Counted from the first letter of the stretch, positions 45,185 through 55,368 are shown. The stretch: DNA of 64,000 bases from Phocaeicola faecalis (GCF_021730445.1 NZ_JADNRM010000001.1:697004-761003); one strand, 5' to 3'. The notes: generated from the sequence alone by a model not told the origin. Numbers and translations: made by a program.

Positions 45185-46438
45185 TTAGTTGATACGTTCC
45201 AGTTTCTTATGGGTAAAATCCAAGGATTTTCTTTGATAATACCAAGTTTCATATCCTCCCGTCACTTTGTGCACGCGGATGGGGTCGCCTAAAGACAAGC
45301 GGCATTCGTCTGTTGTCATGCCTTTGCGCACTTCGCCGTGGCTGATGAGGTCCCAGGTCTCTTCGGTGGTATCGGGGTATTTGGCACGCAGGTTGCCGAT
45401 GCCAAAGATATCGGCAAAATAGTTGTCGTTGCGCAAGGCCAGGTTGGTGACGCTTGCGTGTACGAAAGTCGTCTTTATCCGGTAAGACTTTCCATCTGCA
45501 GCGGCCAGTTCGAGTGTCACAGACTGAGTTCCGTTTTCGGCAATGATGTCTTTGATGACGAACTGCGTGTATTTAGGCAGTTTGACAGTCATGCCGGCAT
45601 CGTCGGTACATGCCGTCTCCGCTTTCAGGTAAACGGGCTTTTTGCCATATTTCTCCATCAGTGTCCGGGCTTTCTTGGCATTGGCATCACTGAAACTGAA
45701 GGCATTGGGGAAATATTTATTTTTCTTTTCCATGATAAAATCATTGTCGAGCATCCCGCAGTTGGTCTTTGAGATGGCTACCGGCTGATAATACGTGTTT
45801 CCCTTGGAATCGGAGAATACAATCTTCACCGGAAAGGCCCGACTGTCCACTCCCACGGCGGTCACTGTCACCTTCTCATTCAGGCCGATGTGCACTTCCT
45901 TGTAGCCGGAGGTGCTGTTAGGGTCGTCTATACGCACTTTGTCGGTGCGCATATACAGCGTTTCGCCTTCCAGCAAATCCTTGGCGATATCCACATCGCC
46001 CAGATAGGCAAGGGTCGGAATGCCGGCTTTGGGTTTCATGCAATATTGCTCCAGTGTGATGTTCTTCACCTCGTGGTAGTAGGGCTTCCCCTCACAATCA
46101 AAATTGAAATGCACGAATCCCCGGTCGGTCACTTCAGTACCCAGAAATTCCATAATCTTGTACTTCAGCTCGCCGGAGTCCACATCCTTGCCGGTCTCTG
46201 CCGATTTAAAGACCGGAATGACAAGGTCTTTCCGTTCCGGGATGACCATAAACTTCATCCCCGGTGTCCAGTCGCACAGACTGTAGTATTTAAAATGGTC
46301 GTCGATAAATTGTTTCTCCGGTGATTCCACAGAAGAACTTGCCTGTCGGGATGCAGTGGAGACTATATAGCCGTTCTGTGCATAACAGCCTATACAGCAT
46401 CCTACCACCCAAAATAGCATGCATAAAAACCTTTTCAT
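45185..46438 (-). CDS. Secreted protein of unknown function with a BamE/SmpA-like C-terminal domain
   Basis: 417 aa with a signal peptide (VVGCCIGCYAQ, cleavage near 21). The first 340 residues do not match a family I can name; they are beta-rich with several short repeats such as KEVHIGLNEKVTVTAVG. The last 50 residues (HGEVRKGMTTDECRLSLGDPIRVHKVTGGYETWYYQRKSLDF) are a SmpA/OmlA (BamE-like) domain, known from the lipoprotein that supports the beta-barrel assembly machine. Linking such a tail to a large unknown module suggests a role at the outer membrane, as inference. Confidence 0.7.
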   Translation of the reverse strand: MKRFLCMLFWVVGCCIGCYAQNGYIVSTASRQASSSVESPEKQFIDDHFKYYSLCDWTPGMKFMVIPERKDLVIPVFKSAETGKDVDSGELKYKIMEFLGTEVTDRGFVHFNFDCEGKPYYHEVKNITLEQYCMKPKAGIPTLAYLGDVDIAKDLLEGETLYMRTDKVRIDDPNSTSGYKEVHIGLNEKVTVTAVGVDSRAFPVKIVFSDSKGNTYYQPVAISKTNCGMLDNDFIMEKKNKYFPNAFSFSDANAKKARTLMEKYGKKPVYLKAETACTDDAGMTVKLPKYTQFVIKDIIAENGTQSVTLELAAADGKSYRIKTTFVHASVTNLALRNDNYFADIFGIGNLRAKYPDTTEETWDLISHGEVRKGMTTDECRLSLGDPIRVHKVTGGYETWYYQRKSLDFTHKKLERIN

Positions 46439-46467
46439 ATCATTTTTTGTTAATTTATAAAGTATGG

Positions 46468-46475
46468 CAAAGGTA
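46468..46475 (-). promoter_or_regulatory. Predicted promoter of the BamE-tailed gene
   Basis: On the minus strand TACCTTTG, a full -7 match, 29 bases before the start codon. No clear -33 box. Confidence 0.5.
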
Positions 46476-46517
46476 CAAAAAAATTGTTTATTATTACTGC
46501 AAATGAAGAATTATATA

Positions 46518-46525
46518 TAGCTTTG
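46518..46525 (+). promoter_or_regulatory. Predicted promoter of the META-domain gene
   Basis: TAGCTTTG matches the -7 consensus 32 bases before the start codon. With the minus-strand box at 46468 it forms a divergent promoter pair. Confidence 0.5.
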
Positions 46526-46557
46526 CGCACTAAACTAAATGATTTAACGAAAAAAGT

Positions 46558-47355
46558 ATGATGAAAAAAGTAATTTTAAAAATGGCGGCTGTTTGTGCCG
46601 GTGCACTGATTTTAGCTTCATGCGGTGGCAGCAAGAATATGTTAACACTCTCTTCCTTGAACGGTGAATGGAACATCACCGAAGTGGACGGACAGAAAAT
46701 CACGGATAAGAAAATGCCCTTTATCGGTTTTGACGTAGCTCAGAAGCGCATCTACGGAAACAGTGGCTGCAACCGTATGATGGGTACCTTCGAGGCCGAT
46801 TCGCTGAAACCCGGAGTATTGTCTTTCGGCCCTATCGGAAGCACACGTATGGCTTGTCCCGATATGCAGACAGAACAAAAGGTACTGAACGCGCTGAACA
46901 AGGTGAAGTCGTATGAAACTGTATCAGACCAACCCGAAATCATCGCATTATGCGGCGAGGACGGCAAAAAGATGCTGACGCTGGAGAAAAAAGACGAATC
47001 GCAGGTTTCATTGGCAGACCTTTCAGGCGAATGGGCCATTGAATTGGTAAATGGCAAGAAAATAGTGGGTACTGCCGAAGTCGCTCCGTTCATTGGTTTT
47101 AATACCGACGAGAACCGCATTTACGGCAATGTAGGTTGCAATAGCATCAACGGTGCTTTGCTTCAGGACGAGAAGGCGGCCAACTCGCTGAAATTTGAAA
47201 ATATTGCCACCACCATGATGATGTGTCCCGACATGGAGACGGAAACCATCGTGCTGAACGCGCTGAACGAGACAAGAAGTTTCTCAATGAAAGACGGTAA
47301 AGTATATCTGCTCGGAGAAAACGGTAACGAGCTGTTAGTCTTGAAGAAACAATAA
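46558..47355 (+). CDS. Lipoprotein with two META domains (HslJ-like)
   Basis: 265 aa. Lipoprotein signal with Cys 22 (LILASC). Two META domains in tandem, about residues 33-130 (LSSLNGEWNITEVDGQKITDKKMPFIGFD, YGNSGCNRMMGTF, ACPDMQTEQKVLNALN) and 155-250 (LADLSGEWAIELVNGKKIV, YGNVGCNSINGAL, MCPDMETETIVLNALN), clearly an internal duplication. META domains occur in HslJ, a heat-shock protein linked to novobiocin resistance; the function in Bacteroides is unknown. Two consecutive ATGs (46558 and 46561) both fit. Confidence 0.85.
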   Translation: MMKKVILKMAAVCAGALILASCGGSKNMLTLSSLNGEWNITEVDGQKITDKKMPFIGFDVAQKRIYGNSGCNRMMGTFEADSLKPGVLSFGPIGSTRMACPDMQTEQKVLNALNKVKSYETVSDQPEIIALCGEDGKKMLTLEKKDESQVSLADLSGEWAIELVNGKKIVGTAEVAPFIGFNTDENRIYGNVGCNSINGALLQDEKAANSLKFENIATTMMMCPDMETETIVLNALNETRSFSMKDGKVYLLGENGNELLVLKKQ

Positions 47356-47384
47356 ACAGACAGTAGATATTATTAGAATAAACG

Positions 47385-47419
47385 AGGAATGCCAAAAGTT
47401 ATTTTGGTATTCCTTTTTT
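47385..47419 (+). terminator. Terminator after the META-domain gene
   Basis: AGGAATGCCAAAA pairs with TTTTGGTATTCCT (one wobble) over a short loop and is followed by a T-run. It ends the lipoprotein transcript. Confidence 0.9.
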
Positions 47420-47960
47420 ACTATACAAACAGGCGGTTTCGGCCTCTTTTTTCGTTAACATTTTTTGTGAATATTCATTGGTCATAAGTCTGTACATGCA
47501 ACCTACTGATAAACAACAACATACGAACCCTCTTCGAACAACAGTCGGACACACATCCGGACACCCTTTCATAGTATATTTAGAATTAAAAAAGAAACAA
47601 GAAAAGAACTCTCTTTGAGGAGCGTCTTTTTTGTTTAGACGGTAAGGCTAAAACGTAACCATTGTTTCGGCAAACAATGGCGGGTGTTTGCTGAAAGTGT
47701 TTCCATTGTTTCTCAAAAACCTCTTGAGAGTTTTTCCATGCAAAAACTGACAGTGTTGCTCCTGTTCTGCCTTTTCTGTCGGCCGGCACCGAAAAAGAAT
47801 GCGCCATTTTGTCAGTTGCCACCGCCATTCCTGCTTTGGCATACCGTTTGCTTGATAGAAGGCGTGCGGTTGGTGCACGAAAAGAAAAAGAAAAAAATTC
47901 GTGAACCATTCGCCGGGAAATCAGTTTAATTGAAAACAAATAAATAAAAAATATACAGTT
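47420..47960. other. About 540 bases upstream of dnaK, no gene; short hairpin
   Basis: No supported gene; an 81-codon plus-strand frame at 47684-47929 is low complexity. A perfect 9-bp hairpin, CCATTGTTT (47659-47667) and AAACAATGG (47672-47680) with a four-base loop, is followed by a second CCATTGTTTC word near 47703. The long leader before dnaK could hold heat-shock control, but no CIRCE-type element was found. Confidence 0.5.
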
Positions 47961-49880
47961 ATGGGAAAGATTATTGGAATTGACTTAGGAACAACAAACT
48001 CATGTGTTTCAGTATTTGAAGGTAACGAACCGGTAGTAATCGCCAACAGCGAAGGCAAGCGTACCACCCCCTCTATCGTGGCATTTGTCGACGGCGGCGA
48101 ACGTAAGGTGGGTGACCCTGCAAAACGTCAGGCTATCACTAACCCGCAGCGTACTATCTTCTCCATCAAACGTTTCATGGGCGAAACTTGGGACCAGGTA
48201 CAGAAAGAAGTGACACGTGTTCCCTACAAAGTAGTGAAAGGCGACAACAACACTCCGCGTGTAGACATCGACGGACGTCTTTACACTCCACAAGAAATCT
48301 CGGCCATGATTCTTCAGAAAATGAAAAAAACTGCCGAAGACTATTTGGGCCATGAAGTGACCGAAGCCGTTATCACCGTTCCGGCATACTTCTCTGACTC
48401 ACAGCGCCAGGCTACGAAAGAAGCCGGACAGATAGCAGGTCTGGAAGTGAAACGTATCGTGAACGAACCGACTGCCGCTGCGTTGGCTTATGGTCTGGAC
48501 AAGGCTCACAAAGATATGAAAATTGCTGTATTCGACCTCGGTGGCGGTACATTCGATATCTCTATCCTCGAATTCGGCGGTGGTGTATTCGAAGTGCTTT
48601 CTACCAACGGTGATACTCACCTGGGTGGTGATGACTTCGACCAGGTAATCATCGACTGGCTGGTACAGGAATTCAAGAACGACGAAGGCGCGGATTTGAC
48701 AAAAGACCCGATGGCAATGCAACGTTTGAAAGAAGCTGCTGAAAAAGCGAAGATTGAATTGTCTTCTTCTACTTCAACAGAAATCAACCTGCCATACATC
48801 ATGCCGGTAGACGGTATGCCTAAGCACTTGGTTAAGACTTTGACTCGTGCTAAGTTCGAAGCTTTGGCTCACAACTTGATTCAGGCTTGTCTTGAACCTT
48901 GTAAGAAAGCGATGAGCGATGCAGGTTTGAGCAACTCAGATATCGATGAAGTAATCCTTGTAGGTGGTTCTTCTCGTATCCCGGCTGTTCAGGAATTGGT
49001 AGAGAAATTCTTCGGCAAGACTCCTTCCAAGGGTGTGAATCCGGATGAAGTGGTTGCTGTAGGTGCTGCTGTTCAGGGTGCTGTTTTGACAGACGAAATC
49101 AAGGGCGTAGTATTGCTGGACGTAACTCCGTTGTCAATGGGTATCGAAACATTGGGTGGTGTGATGACCAAGCTGATTGATGCCAACACTACTATCCCGG
49201 CACGTAAGAGCGAAACTTTCTCTACTGCTGCCGACAACCAGACCGAAGTGACTATCCACGTACTTCAGGGTGAACGTCCGATGGCCGCACAGAACAAGTC
49301 AATCGGTCAGTTTAACCTGACAGGCATCGCTCCTGCCCGCCGTGGTGTACCTCAGATTGAGGTGACATTCGATATCGACGCCAACGGTATCTTGAAAGTA
49401 TCTGCCAAGGATAAGGCTACCGGCAAGGAACAGGCTATCCGTATCGAAGCTTCATCCGGCTTGAGCAAGGAGGAAATCGAAAAGATGAAAGCCGAAGCTG
49501 AAGCTAATGCAGAAGCCGACAAGAAGGAACGTGAAAAGATTGACAAGATGAATCAGGCTGACTCTATGATTTTCCAGACAGAAAATCAGTTGAAGGAGTT
49601 GGGCGACAAGTTGCCGGCCGACAAGAAGGCTCCGATTGAAGCTGCTCTTCAGAAACTGAAAGATGCTCACAAGGCTCAGGATGTAGCTGCTGTGGATACT
49701 GCTATGGCTGAACTGAACACTGCATTCCAGGCTGCAAGTGCTGAAATGTATGCTCAGAGCGGTGCGCAAGGTGGCGCTCAGGCCGGTCCGGGCGCAGGTG
49801 CAGGACAACAAGGTGCACAGGGAGCTTCTTCTAATGGTAAAGAAGATATTCAGGATGCTGACTTTGAGGAAGTCAAATAA
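47961..49880 (+). CDS. dnaK: Molecular chaperone DnaK (Hsp70)
   Basis: 639 aa, normal length. ATPase domain starts [21 protein letters not shown] and has [21 protein letters not shown] and [14 protein letters not shown]; the substrate-binding domain has the [20 protein letters not shown] linker; the C-terminal lid ends with a Gly/Gln/Ala-rich tail ([16 protein letters not shown]) and the acidic [11 protein letters not shown]. It refolds and disaggregates proteins with DnaJ and GrpE, neither of which is next to it. A strong terminator follows. Confidence 0.97.
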   Translation: MGKIIGIDLGTTNSCVSVFEGNEPVVIANSEGKRTTPSIVAFVDGGERKVGDPAKRQAITNPQRTIFSIKRFMGETWDQVQKEVTRVPYKVVKGDNNTPRVDIDGRLYTPQEISAMILQKMKKTAEDYLGHEVTEAVITVPAYFSDSQRQATKEAGQIAGLEVKRIVNEPTAAALAYGLDKAHKDMKIAVFDLGGGTFDISILEFGGGVFEVLSTNGDTHLGGDDFDQVIIDWLVQEFKNDEGADLTKDPMAMQRLKEAAEKAKIELSSSTSTEINLPYIMPVDGMPKHLVKTLTRAKFEALAHNLIQACLEPCKKAMSDAGLSNSDIDEVILVGGSSRIPAVQELVEKFFGKTPSKGVNPDEVVAVGAAVQGAVLTDEIKGVVLLDVTPLSMGIETLGGVMTKLIDANTTIPARKSETFSTAADNQTEVTIHVLQGERPMAAQNKSIGQFNLTGIAPARRGVPQIEVTFDIDANGILKVSAKDKATGKEQAIRIEASSGLSKEEIEKMKAEAEANAEADKKEREKIDKMNQADSMIFQTENQLKELGDKLPADKKAPIEAALQKLKDAHKAQDVAAVDTAMAELNTAFQAASAEMYAQSGAQGGAQAGPGAGAGQQGAQGASSNGKEDIQDADFEEVK

Positions 49881-49910
49881 TTTCGATAAGAGATAGATAA
49901 TAAACAATAA

Positions 49911-49949
49911 GCAAAAGCGTGCAGCTCTGGTGAGTTGCACGCTTTTTGC
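49911..49949 (+). terminator. Terminator after dnaK
   Basis: GCAAAAGCGTGCA pairs with TGCACGCTTTTTGC across a loop of about 12 bases, with the T-run inside the 3' arm. Confidence 0.9.
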
Positions 49950-50059
49950 GTTTATGGGGTTCATGGTTGCTGTGTGTTTTCTATGGAATCAAGTAGATAA
50001 TTGTTGCTTGAGTTCTGTGTATTACCAGCCATATACTCACTCAGCTAATAGCATGATAA

Positions 50060-50430
50060 TGGCTATTGCATAAATGTTTTGTGGCTTACCTGCAGCAAGG
50101 AAACAAACAAAAAAGGCGATACAGGGTACTTTTCCACCGAACTTTCTTCGCTTACAGGGTACTTTTCGAGGGTACTATTTACCCTGTCCGCCACTTCCTC
50201 AACAGGTACAAACTCAAAAAAAACAGTTATTCCTTTATTTTGAAATATGACATCAATTCCTTGAAATTATCTTGTGTACTGAGGCAAGTACCAGTCAAAT
50301 AGTCATTGATTTTACCCCACTGATGAAAACCACGGTAATAGAACATCTTCAGTTCTTCTGTTCAGATGGTATGTTCCATATCTTGCCAACAAGGAATGCA
50401 CTAGCGATTTTCATGCTAAGCGTTAAGGCG
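50060..50430 (-). pseudogene. Possible gene remnant with EKYPVS repeats
   Basis: The gap between dnaK and the pyruvate oxidoreductase gene holds interrupted minus-strand coding-like stretches: a 39-codon frame at 50346-50227 (starting MFYYRGFHQWGKIND) and, after its stop, another that reads VEEVADRVNSTLEKYPV and repeats EKYPVS. The repeat comes from two TACAGGGTACTTTTC words at 50120 and 50153, 33 bases apart. I do not recognise the parent gene. It may be chance. Confidence 0.25.
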
Positions 50431-50440
50431 ATGATATAAT

Positions 50441-50473
50441 AAAAGGGAATGTGTCTCACGGCACATCCCCTTT
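50441..50473 (-). terminator. Terminator after the pyruvate oxidoreductase gene
   Basis: On the minus strand AAAGGGGATGTG pairs with CACATTCCCTTTT (small loop, one wobble), ending in T-rich sequence, 24 bases after the stop codon. Confidence 0.8.
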
Positions 50474-50496
50474 CCTTAATAATTTATATGATTGAG

Positions 50497-53400
50497 TTAT
50501 TCACCCCAATTCATAGCAGTCATACGCTTGTAAGAAGCATAACGTTTCTTAGCCATTTCTTCGCAAGCAGCAAACAGGTCAGCAGCTTCAGCAGGATATT
50601 GTTTTGCTACAGAAGCAAAACGTACCTCACCTTTCAGATAGTCTTGGAATTCTTCCCACTTCGGTTCTTTAGAATCAAGCATGAACGGATTCTTGCCTTC
50701 TTCTTCCAAAGCCGGGTTGAAACGCCACAAGTGCCAGTAACCGCATTCTACAGCCTTAGCCTCTTCTGCCTGACTCTTACCCATACCGGCCTTCAAACCG
50801 TGGTTGATACACGGAGCGTAAGCGATAACCAATGATGGTCCGGGGTAAGCTTCTGCTTCGCGGATAGCTTTCAAGGTCTGGGCCTGGTCAGCACCCATGG
50901 CAATCTGAGCTACATATACATAACCGTAAGTAGTAGCAATCATACCAAGGTCTTTCTTGCGAACACGCTTACCTGAAGCGGCAAACTTAGCGATAGCACC
51001 CAGCGGAGTGGCTTTAGATGACTGACCTCCGGTGTTAGAGTAAACTTCGGTATCCAGTACCAGGATGTTTACATCTTCGCCTGAAGCAATCACGTGGTCC
51101 AGACCACCGTAACCGATATCATAAGAAGCACCGTCACCACCGATAATCCACTGGCTCTTCTTCACCAAGTAGTTCTTGAATTCGGCGATTGTAGCGCAGT
51201 TTGCACATTTGTCTTTAGCAGCTTCTACCATCGGGATAATCTTTTCGGCAGCAGCCTTGCTCTTGTCAGCATCGTTTTTGCCGTCCATCCATTCCTGGAA
51301 TGCTTCTTTGTATTCAGCAGGACAAGTATCGCTGGCGATAGCATCCTTCATGGCAGCTTCGATACGTACACGAAGTTTCTTGTCGGCCAAAGTCATACCC
51401 AGACCGAATTCGCAGAAGTCCTCGAACAGTGAGTTAGCCCAAGCAGGACCCTGACCCTTTTCATTAGTAGTATAAGGAGTTGAAGGTACTGAACCTGAGT
51501 AGATAGAAGAACATCCGGTAGCGTTAGCAACCATTTCACGGTCGCCGAACAACTGAGAAATCAGTTTCACATACGGAGTTTCACCACAACCTGAGCAAGC
51601 TCCTGAGAACTCGAACAACGGAGTAGCGAACTGAGAGTTCTTCACGTTAGCCTTGATGTCTACCAAGTGCTGTTTGCTCTTCACATTCTTAGAGCAATAT
51701 TCCCAGTTGGCAGCCTGAGGCAACTGGCTTTCCAAGTGTTTCATGGTCAAAGCCTTGCCACCCTTCTTCGGATTGCCCGGACAAACATCGGCACAGTTAC
51801 CGCAACCCAGACAGTCGAGTACGTCAACCTGGATACGGAATGTCATACCGTCAAATTGCTTTCCTACAGCTTTCAGTGTTTCGAACTGAGCACCCTTCTG
51901 TTCTTCAGCATCGAGCACGAACGGACGGATAGAAGCGTGAGGACAAACGTATGCACACTTGTTACACTGGATACAGTTTTCAGCATTCCATTCGGGAACG
52001 AATGCAGCTACACCACGTTTTTCGTACTGAGCTGTTCCCTGATGCCAAGTACCGTCTTCGATACCCTTGAATGCAGAAACCGGCAGCAAGTCGCCATCCT
52101 GAGCGTTGATAGGACGAACCACTTCGTTGATGAAAGCAGGATCGTTGTTTTCAGCCTTCGGATCATCCGGCAGGTTCACCCATGCGGGGTCAACAGGCAA
52201 TTGTTTGTATTCACCGCCACGGTCAACGGCTGCGTAGTTCTTGTTCACCACGTCTTCACCCTTCTTGCCGTATGACTTAACGATGAATTTCTTCATCTGT
52301 TCTACAGCCAAGTCAACAGGAATAACGCCTGTGATACGGAAGAATGCTGACTGCAGGATGGTGTTGGTACGGTTACCCAAACCGATTTCCTGTGCAATCT
52401 GAGTGGCATTGATATAGTAAACAGTGATATTATGTTGTGCGAAGTATTTCTTCACTTTGTTAGGCAGATTCTTAGCCAGTTCTTCACCTTCCCAAATGGT
52501 ATTCAACAGGAATGAACCGTTGTCACGAAGTCCGCGAGTCACATCGTACATGTGCAGGTAAGCCTGTACGTGGCAAGCTACGAAATTCGGAGTGTTTACC
52601 AAATAAGTAGAACGGATAGGAGTATCACCGAAACGCAAGTGAGAGCAAGTGAAACCACCTGATTTCTTTGAGTCGTATGAGAAGTAAGCCTGACAGTGCT
52701 TGTCGGTGTTGTCACCGATAATCTTTACAGAGTTCTTGTTGGCTCCTACTGTACCGTCGGCACCCAGTCCGTAGAATTTAGCTTCGAACATACCTTCACC
52801 GCCCAGTGCGATTTCTGCTTCCTGAGGAAGAGAAGTGAAAGTGACGTCGTCTACGATACCGATAGTGAAGTGATTCTTCGGCATCGGCAGAGACAAGTTC
52901 TTGAATACAGCCAAAATCTGAGAAGGAGTAGTGTCCTTAGAACCCAAACCGTAACGGCCGCCTACGATAACCGGAGCGTTTTCTGCACCATAGAAGCAGT
53001 CTTTAACATCCAGATACAAAGGTTCGCCGTTAGCTCCCGGTTCTTTAGTACGGTCAAGAACTGCGATAGTCTTGGCAGTCTTAGGTACAGCAGCCAGGAA
53101 GTGTTTAGCAGAGAACGGACGGTACAGGTGTACGGCAACCATACCCACTTTCTCACCTTTGCTCATCAAGTAGTCGATAGCTTCGCGAGCAGCTTCTGTA
53201 ACAGAGCCCATAGCGATGATGACGCGTTCTGCATCTTCGGCACCATAGTAATCGAACAAACCGTATTTGCGGCCTGTGATTTTGGAGATTTCATTCATAT
53301 ATTCTTCTACGATAGCGGGAACTGCTTCATAGAAGTTGTTGCAAGATTCTCTGTGCTGGAAGAAGTGGTCAGGATTTTCAGCCATACCACGGGCAACCGG

Positions 53401-54042
53401 CTTGTTGGGATTCAATGCGCGTGCGCGGAATTCAGCCAAAGCCTGTTGGTCAATCAGACCTGCCAGGTCTTCATTTTCCAGCATTTCGATTTTCTGAATT
53501 TCGTGAGAGGTACGGAAACCATCGAAGAAGTTCATGAACGGAACACGTGACTTGATGGTAGCCAGATGAGCGACACCGGCCAAATCCATAACTTCTTGTA
53601 CAGAACCTTCTGCCAACATTGCGAAACCGGTCTGACGTGCAGACATTACGTCCTGATGGTCACCGAAAATACACAATGCGTGAGAAGCCAACGTACGAGC
53701 CGATACGTGGAACACGCAAGGCAGGAATTCACCGGCAATTTTGTACATGTTAGGAATCATCAGCAACAATCCCTGTGATGCAGTGTAAGTGGTAGTCAAC
53801 GCACCTGCCTGAAGAGAACCGTGAACAGCACCTGCTGCACCCCCTTCTGACTGCATTTCCTGTACCAAAACTGTTTCGCCGAAGATGTTTTTACGACCTG
53901 CGGCAGCCCATTCGTCTACGTATTCAGCCATAGTAGACGACGGAGTGATGGGGTAGATAGCAGCTACTTCAGAGAACATATACGAGATATGTGCTGCTGC
54001 CTGATTACCATCACAAGTGATGAATTTTTTTTGTTTAGTCAT
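50497..54042 (-). CDS. nifJ: Pyruvate:ferredoxin (flavodoxin) oxidoreductase, single-chain
   Basis: 1181 aa, full-length homodimeric type. It oxidises pyruvate to acetyl-CoA and CO2 with ferredoxin. Domain order: N-terminal pyruvate-binding domain (EVAAIYPITPSSTMAEYVDEWAA), gamma domain, two [4Fe-4S] clusters (CIQCNKCAYVCPHASIRP and CLGCGNCADVCPGNPKKGG), and a C-terminal ThDP domain (GDGASYDIGYGGLDHVIASGEDVNILVLDTEVYSNTGGQSSKAT). A central anaerobic energy enzyme in Bacteroides. The final motif KRMTAMNWGE is typical. Strong terminator downstream. Confidence 0.95.
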   Translation of the reverse strand: MTKQKKFITCDGNQAAAHISYMFSEVAAIYPITPSSTMAEYVDEWAAAGRKNIFGETVLVQEMQSEGGAAGAVHGSLQAGALTTTYTASQGLLLMIPNMYKIAGEFLPCVFHVSARTLASHALCIFGDHQDVMSARQTGFAMLAEGSVQEVMDLAGVAHLATIKSRVPFMNFFDGFRTSHEIQKIEMLENEDLAGLIDQQALAEFRARALNPNKPVARGMAENPDHFFQHRESCNNFYEAVPAIVEEYMNEISKITGRKYGLFDYYGAEDAERVIIAMGSVTEAAREAIDYLMSKGEKVGMVAVHLYRPFSAKHFLAAVPKTAKTIAVLDRTKEPGANGEPLYLDVKDCFYGAENAPVIVGGRYGLGSKDTTPSQILAVFKNLSLPMPKNHFTIGIVDDVTFTSLPQEAEIALGGEGMFEAKFYGLGADGTVGANKNSVKIIGDNTDKHCQAYFSYDSKKSGGFTCSHLRFGDTPIRSTYLVNTPNFVACHVQAYLHMYDVTRGLRDNGSFLLNTIWEGEELAKNLPNKVKKYFAQHNITVYYINATQIAQEIGLGNRTNTILQSAFFRITGVIPVDLAVEQMKKFIVKSYGKKGEDVVNKNYAAVDRGGEYKQLPVDPAWVNLPDDPKAENNDPAFINEVVRPINAQDGDLLPVSAFKGIEDGTWHQGTAQYEKRGVAAFVPEWNAENCIQCNKCAYVCPHASIRPFVLDAEEQKGAQFETLKAVGKQFDGMTFRIQVDVLDCLGCGNCADVCPGNPKKGGKALTMKHLESQLPQAANWEYCSKNVKSKQHLVDIKANVKNSQFATPLFEFSGACSGCGETPYVKLISQLFGDREMVANATGCSSIYSGSVPSTPYTTNEKGQGPAWANSLFEDFCEFGLGMTLADKKLRVRIEAAMKDAIASDTCPAEYKEAFQEWMDGKNDADKSKAAAEKIIPMVEAAKDKCANCATIAEFKNYLVKKSQWIIGGDGASYDIGYGGLDHVIASGEDVNILVLDTEVYSNTGGQSSKATPLGAIAKFAASGKRVRKKDLGMIATTYGYVYVAQIAMGADQAQTLKAIREAEAYPGPSLVIAYAPCINHGLKAGMGKSQAEEAKAVECGYWHLWRFNPALEEEGKNPFMLDSKEPKWEEFQDYLKGEVRFASVAKQYPAEAADLFAACEEMAKKRYASYKRMTAMNWGE

Positions 54043-54084
54043 ACAATTACTAATTATTAGGTAATTAAAATTATTCTCTATCTC

Positions 54085-55263
54085 TTAATATAAAAAGCCG
54101 AAAAGCCACAACGGAATCTGATTGCCGTGTCCCAATTCCAGCTTGTGGGGGGCATAATATACGTTCGGGTTGTTCTTGAACTTGCATCCTTCGGCACAGA
54201 TGCGGAAGTGCAAGTTACCGTCTACCATAAACGAAGTGCCTTTATCGCCTTTATACAGTTTGTGGTCTTTATACATTGTGTTCATAAAAAAGGTGTCCAG
54301 AACATCTTGTTCATCGACCTTCACCGGATAAATGGAATACATCAGGTTGGTGTTGTGCATCATCAGTTTTGATGGTTTTTTAGGAAATTCCTCCCCCTTC
54401 GGATACACCATATTAATGAGACGCGCATCTGCCAGATACTTAATGTAATTCATCACCGTGGCACGCGAGGTTTGAATCTCCGTAGCCAACTGGCTGACGT
54501 TCGGAGCCACAGGTCCGTCCACAGCTAGCAAATATAGTAATTTTTTTATCTTCGAGAGATATTTCAATTCAATTTGTTTGATAAGAAGTATATCCACTTC
54601 TATCATCATGTTCATGGTTTTCAACAAATTCTCCGAGAAGTTGCGCTTCTCAAGGAAGAACGGATAGAAACCGTGATGCAGATAATCCTGAAAAAAATCA
54701 AGCGGTTTGACGTTGCGCAAGATTGTTTTCGCTATCTGTTCATGATTCTCTAAAATATCTTGTAAGGTATAGGCACGGAAATTGTTTCCGCTTTGCAGAT
54801 TCAGGTATTCGCGAAAAGAGAAACCTCTCAGGTAATACACCTTTACGATGCCACTCAGTTCGGGATTTTCTTCTTTCAGCCTCATCACGGACGAACCCGT
54901 GAATACAATTTTCAGCCCGGGAAACTTTTCATAACACGCACGTAGGTCGTGGCTCCATTCGGGGTATTTAAACACTTGGTCTATCAACAAGACCTTGCCT
55001 CCGCGTTTGACAAATTCTCCAGCAAAATCCACCAGTGTATATTTAGAGAAATAGAAGTTGTTCATGTTGATAAACAGGCATGAACGGTCTGTGCCGAACT
55101 TTTCTTTTGCATATTGCAGGAGGAAAGTCGTCTTCCCCACGCCACGAGTTCCCTTGATACCGATCAGTCTGTCGTTCCAGTCTATTTCGTCCATCAGGTC
55201 CCGGCGAACAGGAGCATTTGTATGTTCCACCAGATAACTGTGTGTTCTGTAAAAGGTTTCCAT
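54085..55263 (-). CDS. AAA-type ATPase with C-terminal helical domain (AAA_14/DUF4143-like)
   Basis: 392 aa. Walker A GTRGVGKT (38-45) after GIKGTRG, and Walker B near residue 95 (KVLLIDQVFKYPEW). A helical domain contains a DNA-binding-like helix-turn-helix near 255-285 (NVSQLATEIQTSRATVMNYIKYLADARLINMV), typical of the DUF4143-carrying ATPases found across Bacteroidetes. Function is unknown; some are thought to be toxin-like or regulatory. No neighbour suggests a partner. The gene has its own promoter with a textbook -33/-7 arrangement. Confidence 0.85.
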   Translation of the reverse strand: METFYRTHSYLVEHTNAPVRRDLMDEIDWNDRLIGIKGTRGVGKTTFLLQYAKEKFGTDRSCLFINMNNFYFSKYTLVDFAGEFVKRGGKVLLIDQVFKYPEWSHDLRACYEKFPGLKIVFTGSSVMRLKEENPELSGIVKVYYLRGFSFREYLNLQSGNNFRAYTLQDILENHEQIAKTILRNVKPLDFFQDYLHHGFYPFFLEKRNFSENLLKTMNMMIEVDILLIKQIELKYLSKIKKLLYLLAVDGPVAPNVSQLATEIQTSRATVMNYIKYLADARLINMVYPKGEEFPKKPSKLMMHNTNLMYSIYPVKVDEQDVLDTFFMNTMYKDHKLYKGDKGTSFMVDGNLHFRICAEGCKFKNNPNVYYAPHKLELGHGNQIPLWLFGFLY

Positions 55264-55283
55264 GGTTGCTTTTTTATCGGCTG

Positions 55284-55314
55284 CAAATATAGCAATACTA
55301 ATTCAAATTGCAAA
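55284..55314 (-). promoter_or_regulatory. Promoter of the AAA ATPase gene
   Basis: On the minus strand TTTG (55314-55311), a 19-base spacer, and TATATTTG (55291-55284), both full matches to the Bacteroides consensus, 20 bases upstream of the ATG. Confidence 0.85.
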
Positions 55315-55368
55315 CTGGAGATAGCAAAATATTATTATTTTTCTTCTTTTAATAGACAGGGAAATTCC

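Noticed and set aside
47684..47929. 81-codon frame upstream of dnaK
   Set aside because: Ends in a run of lysines and has no recognisable domain or promoter; probably chance.
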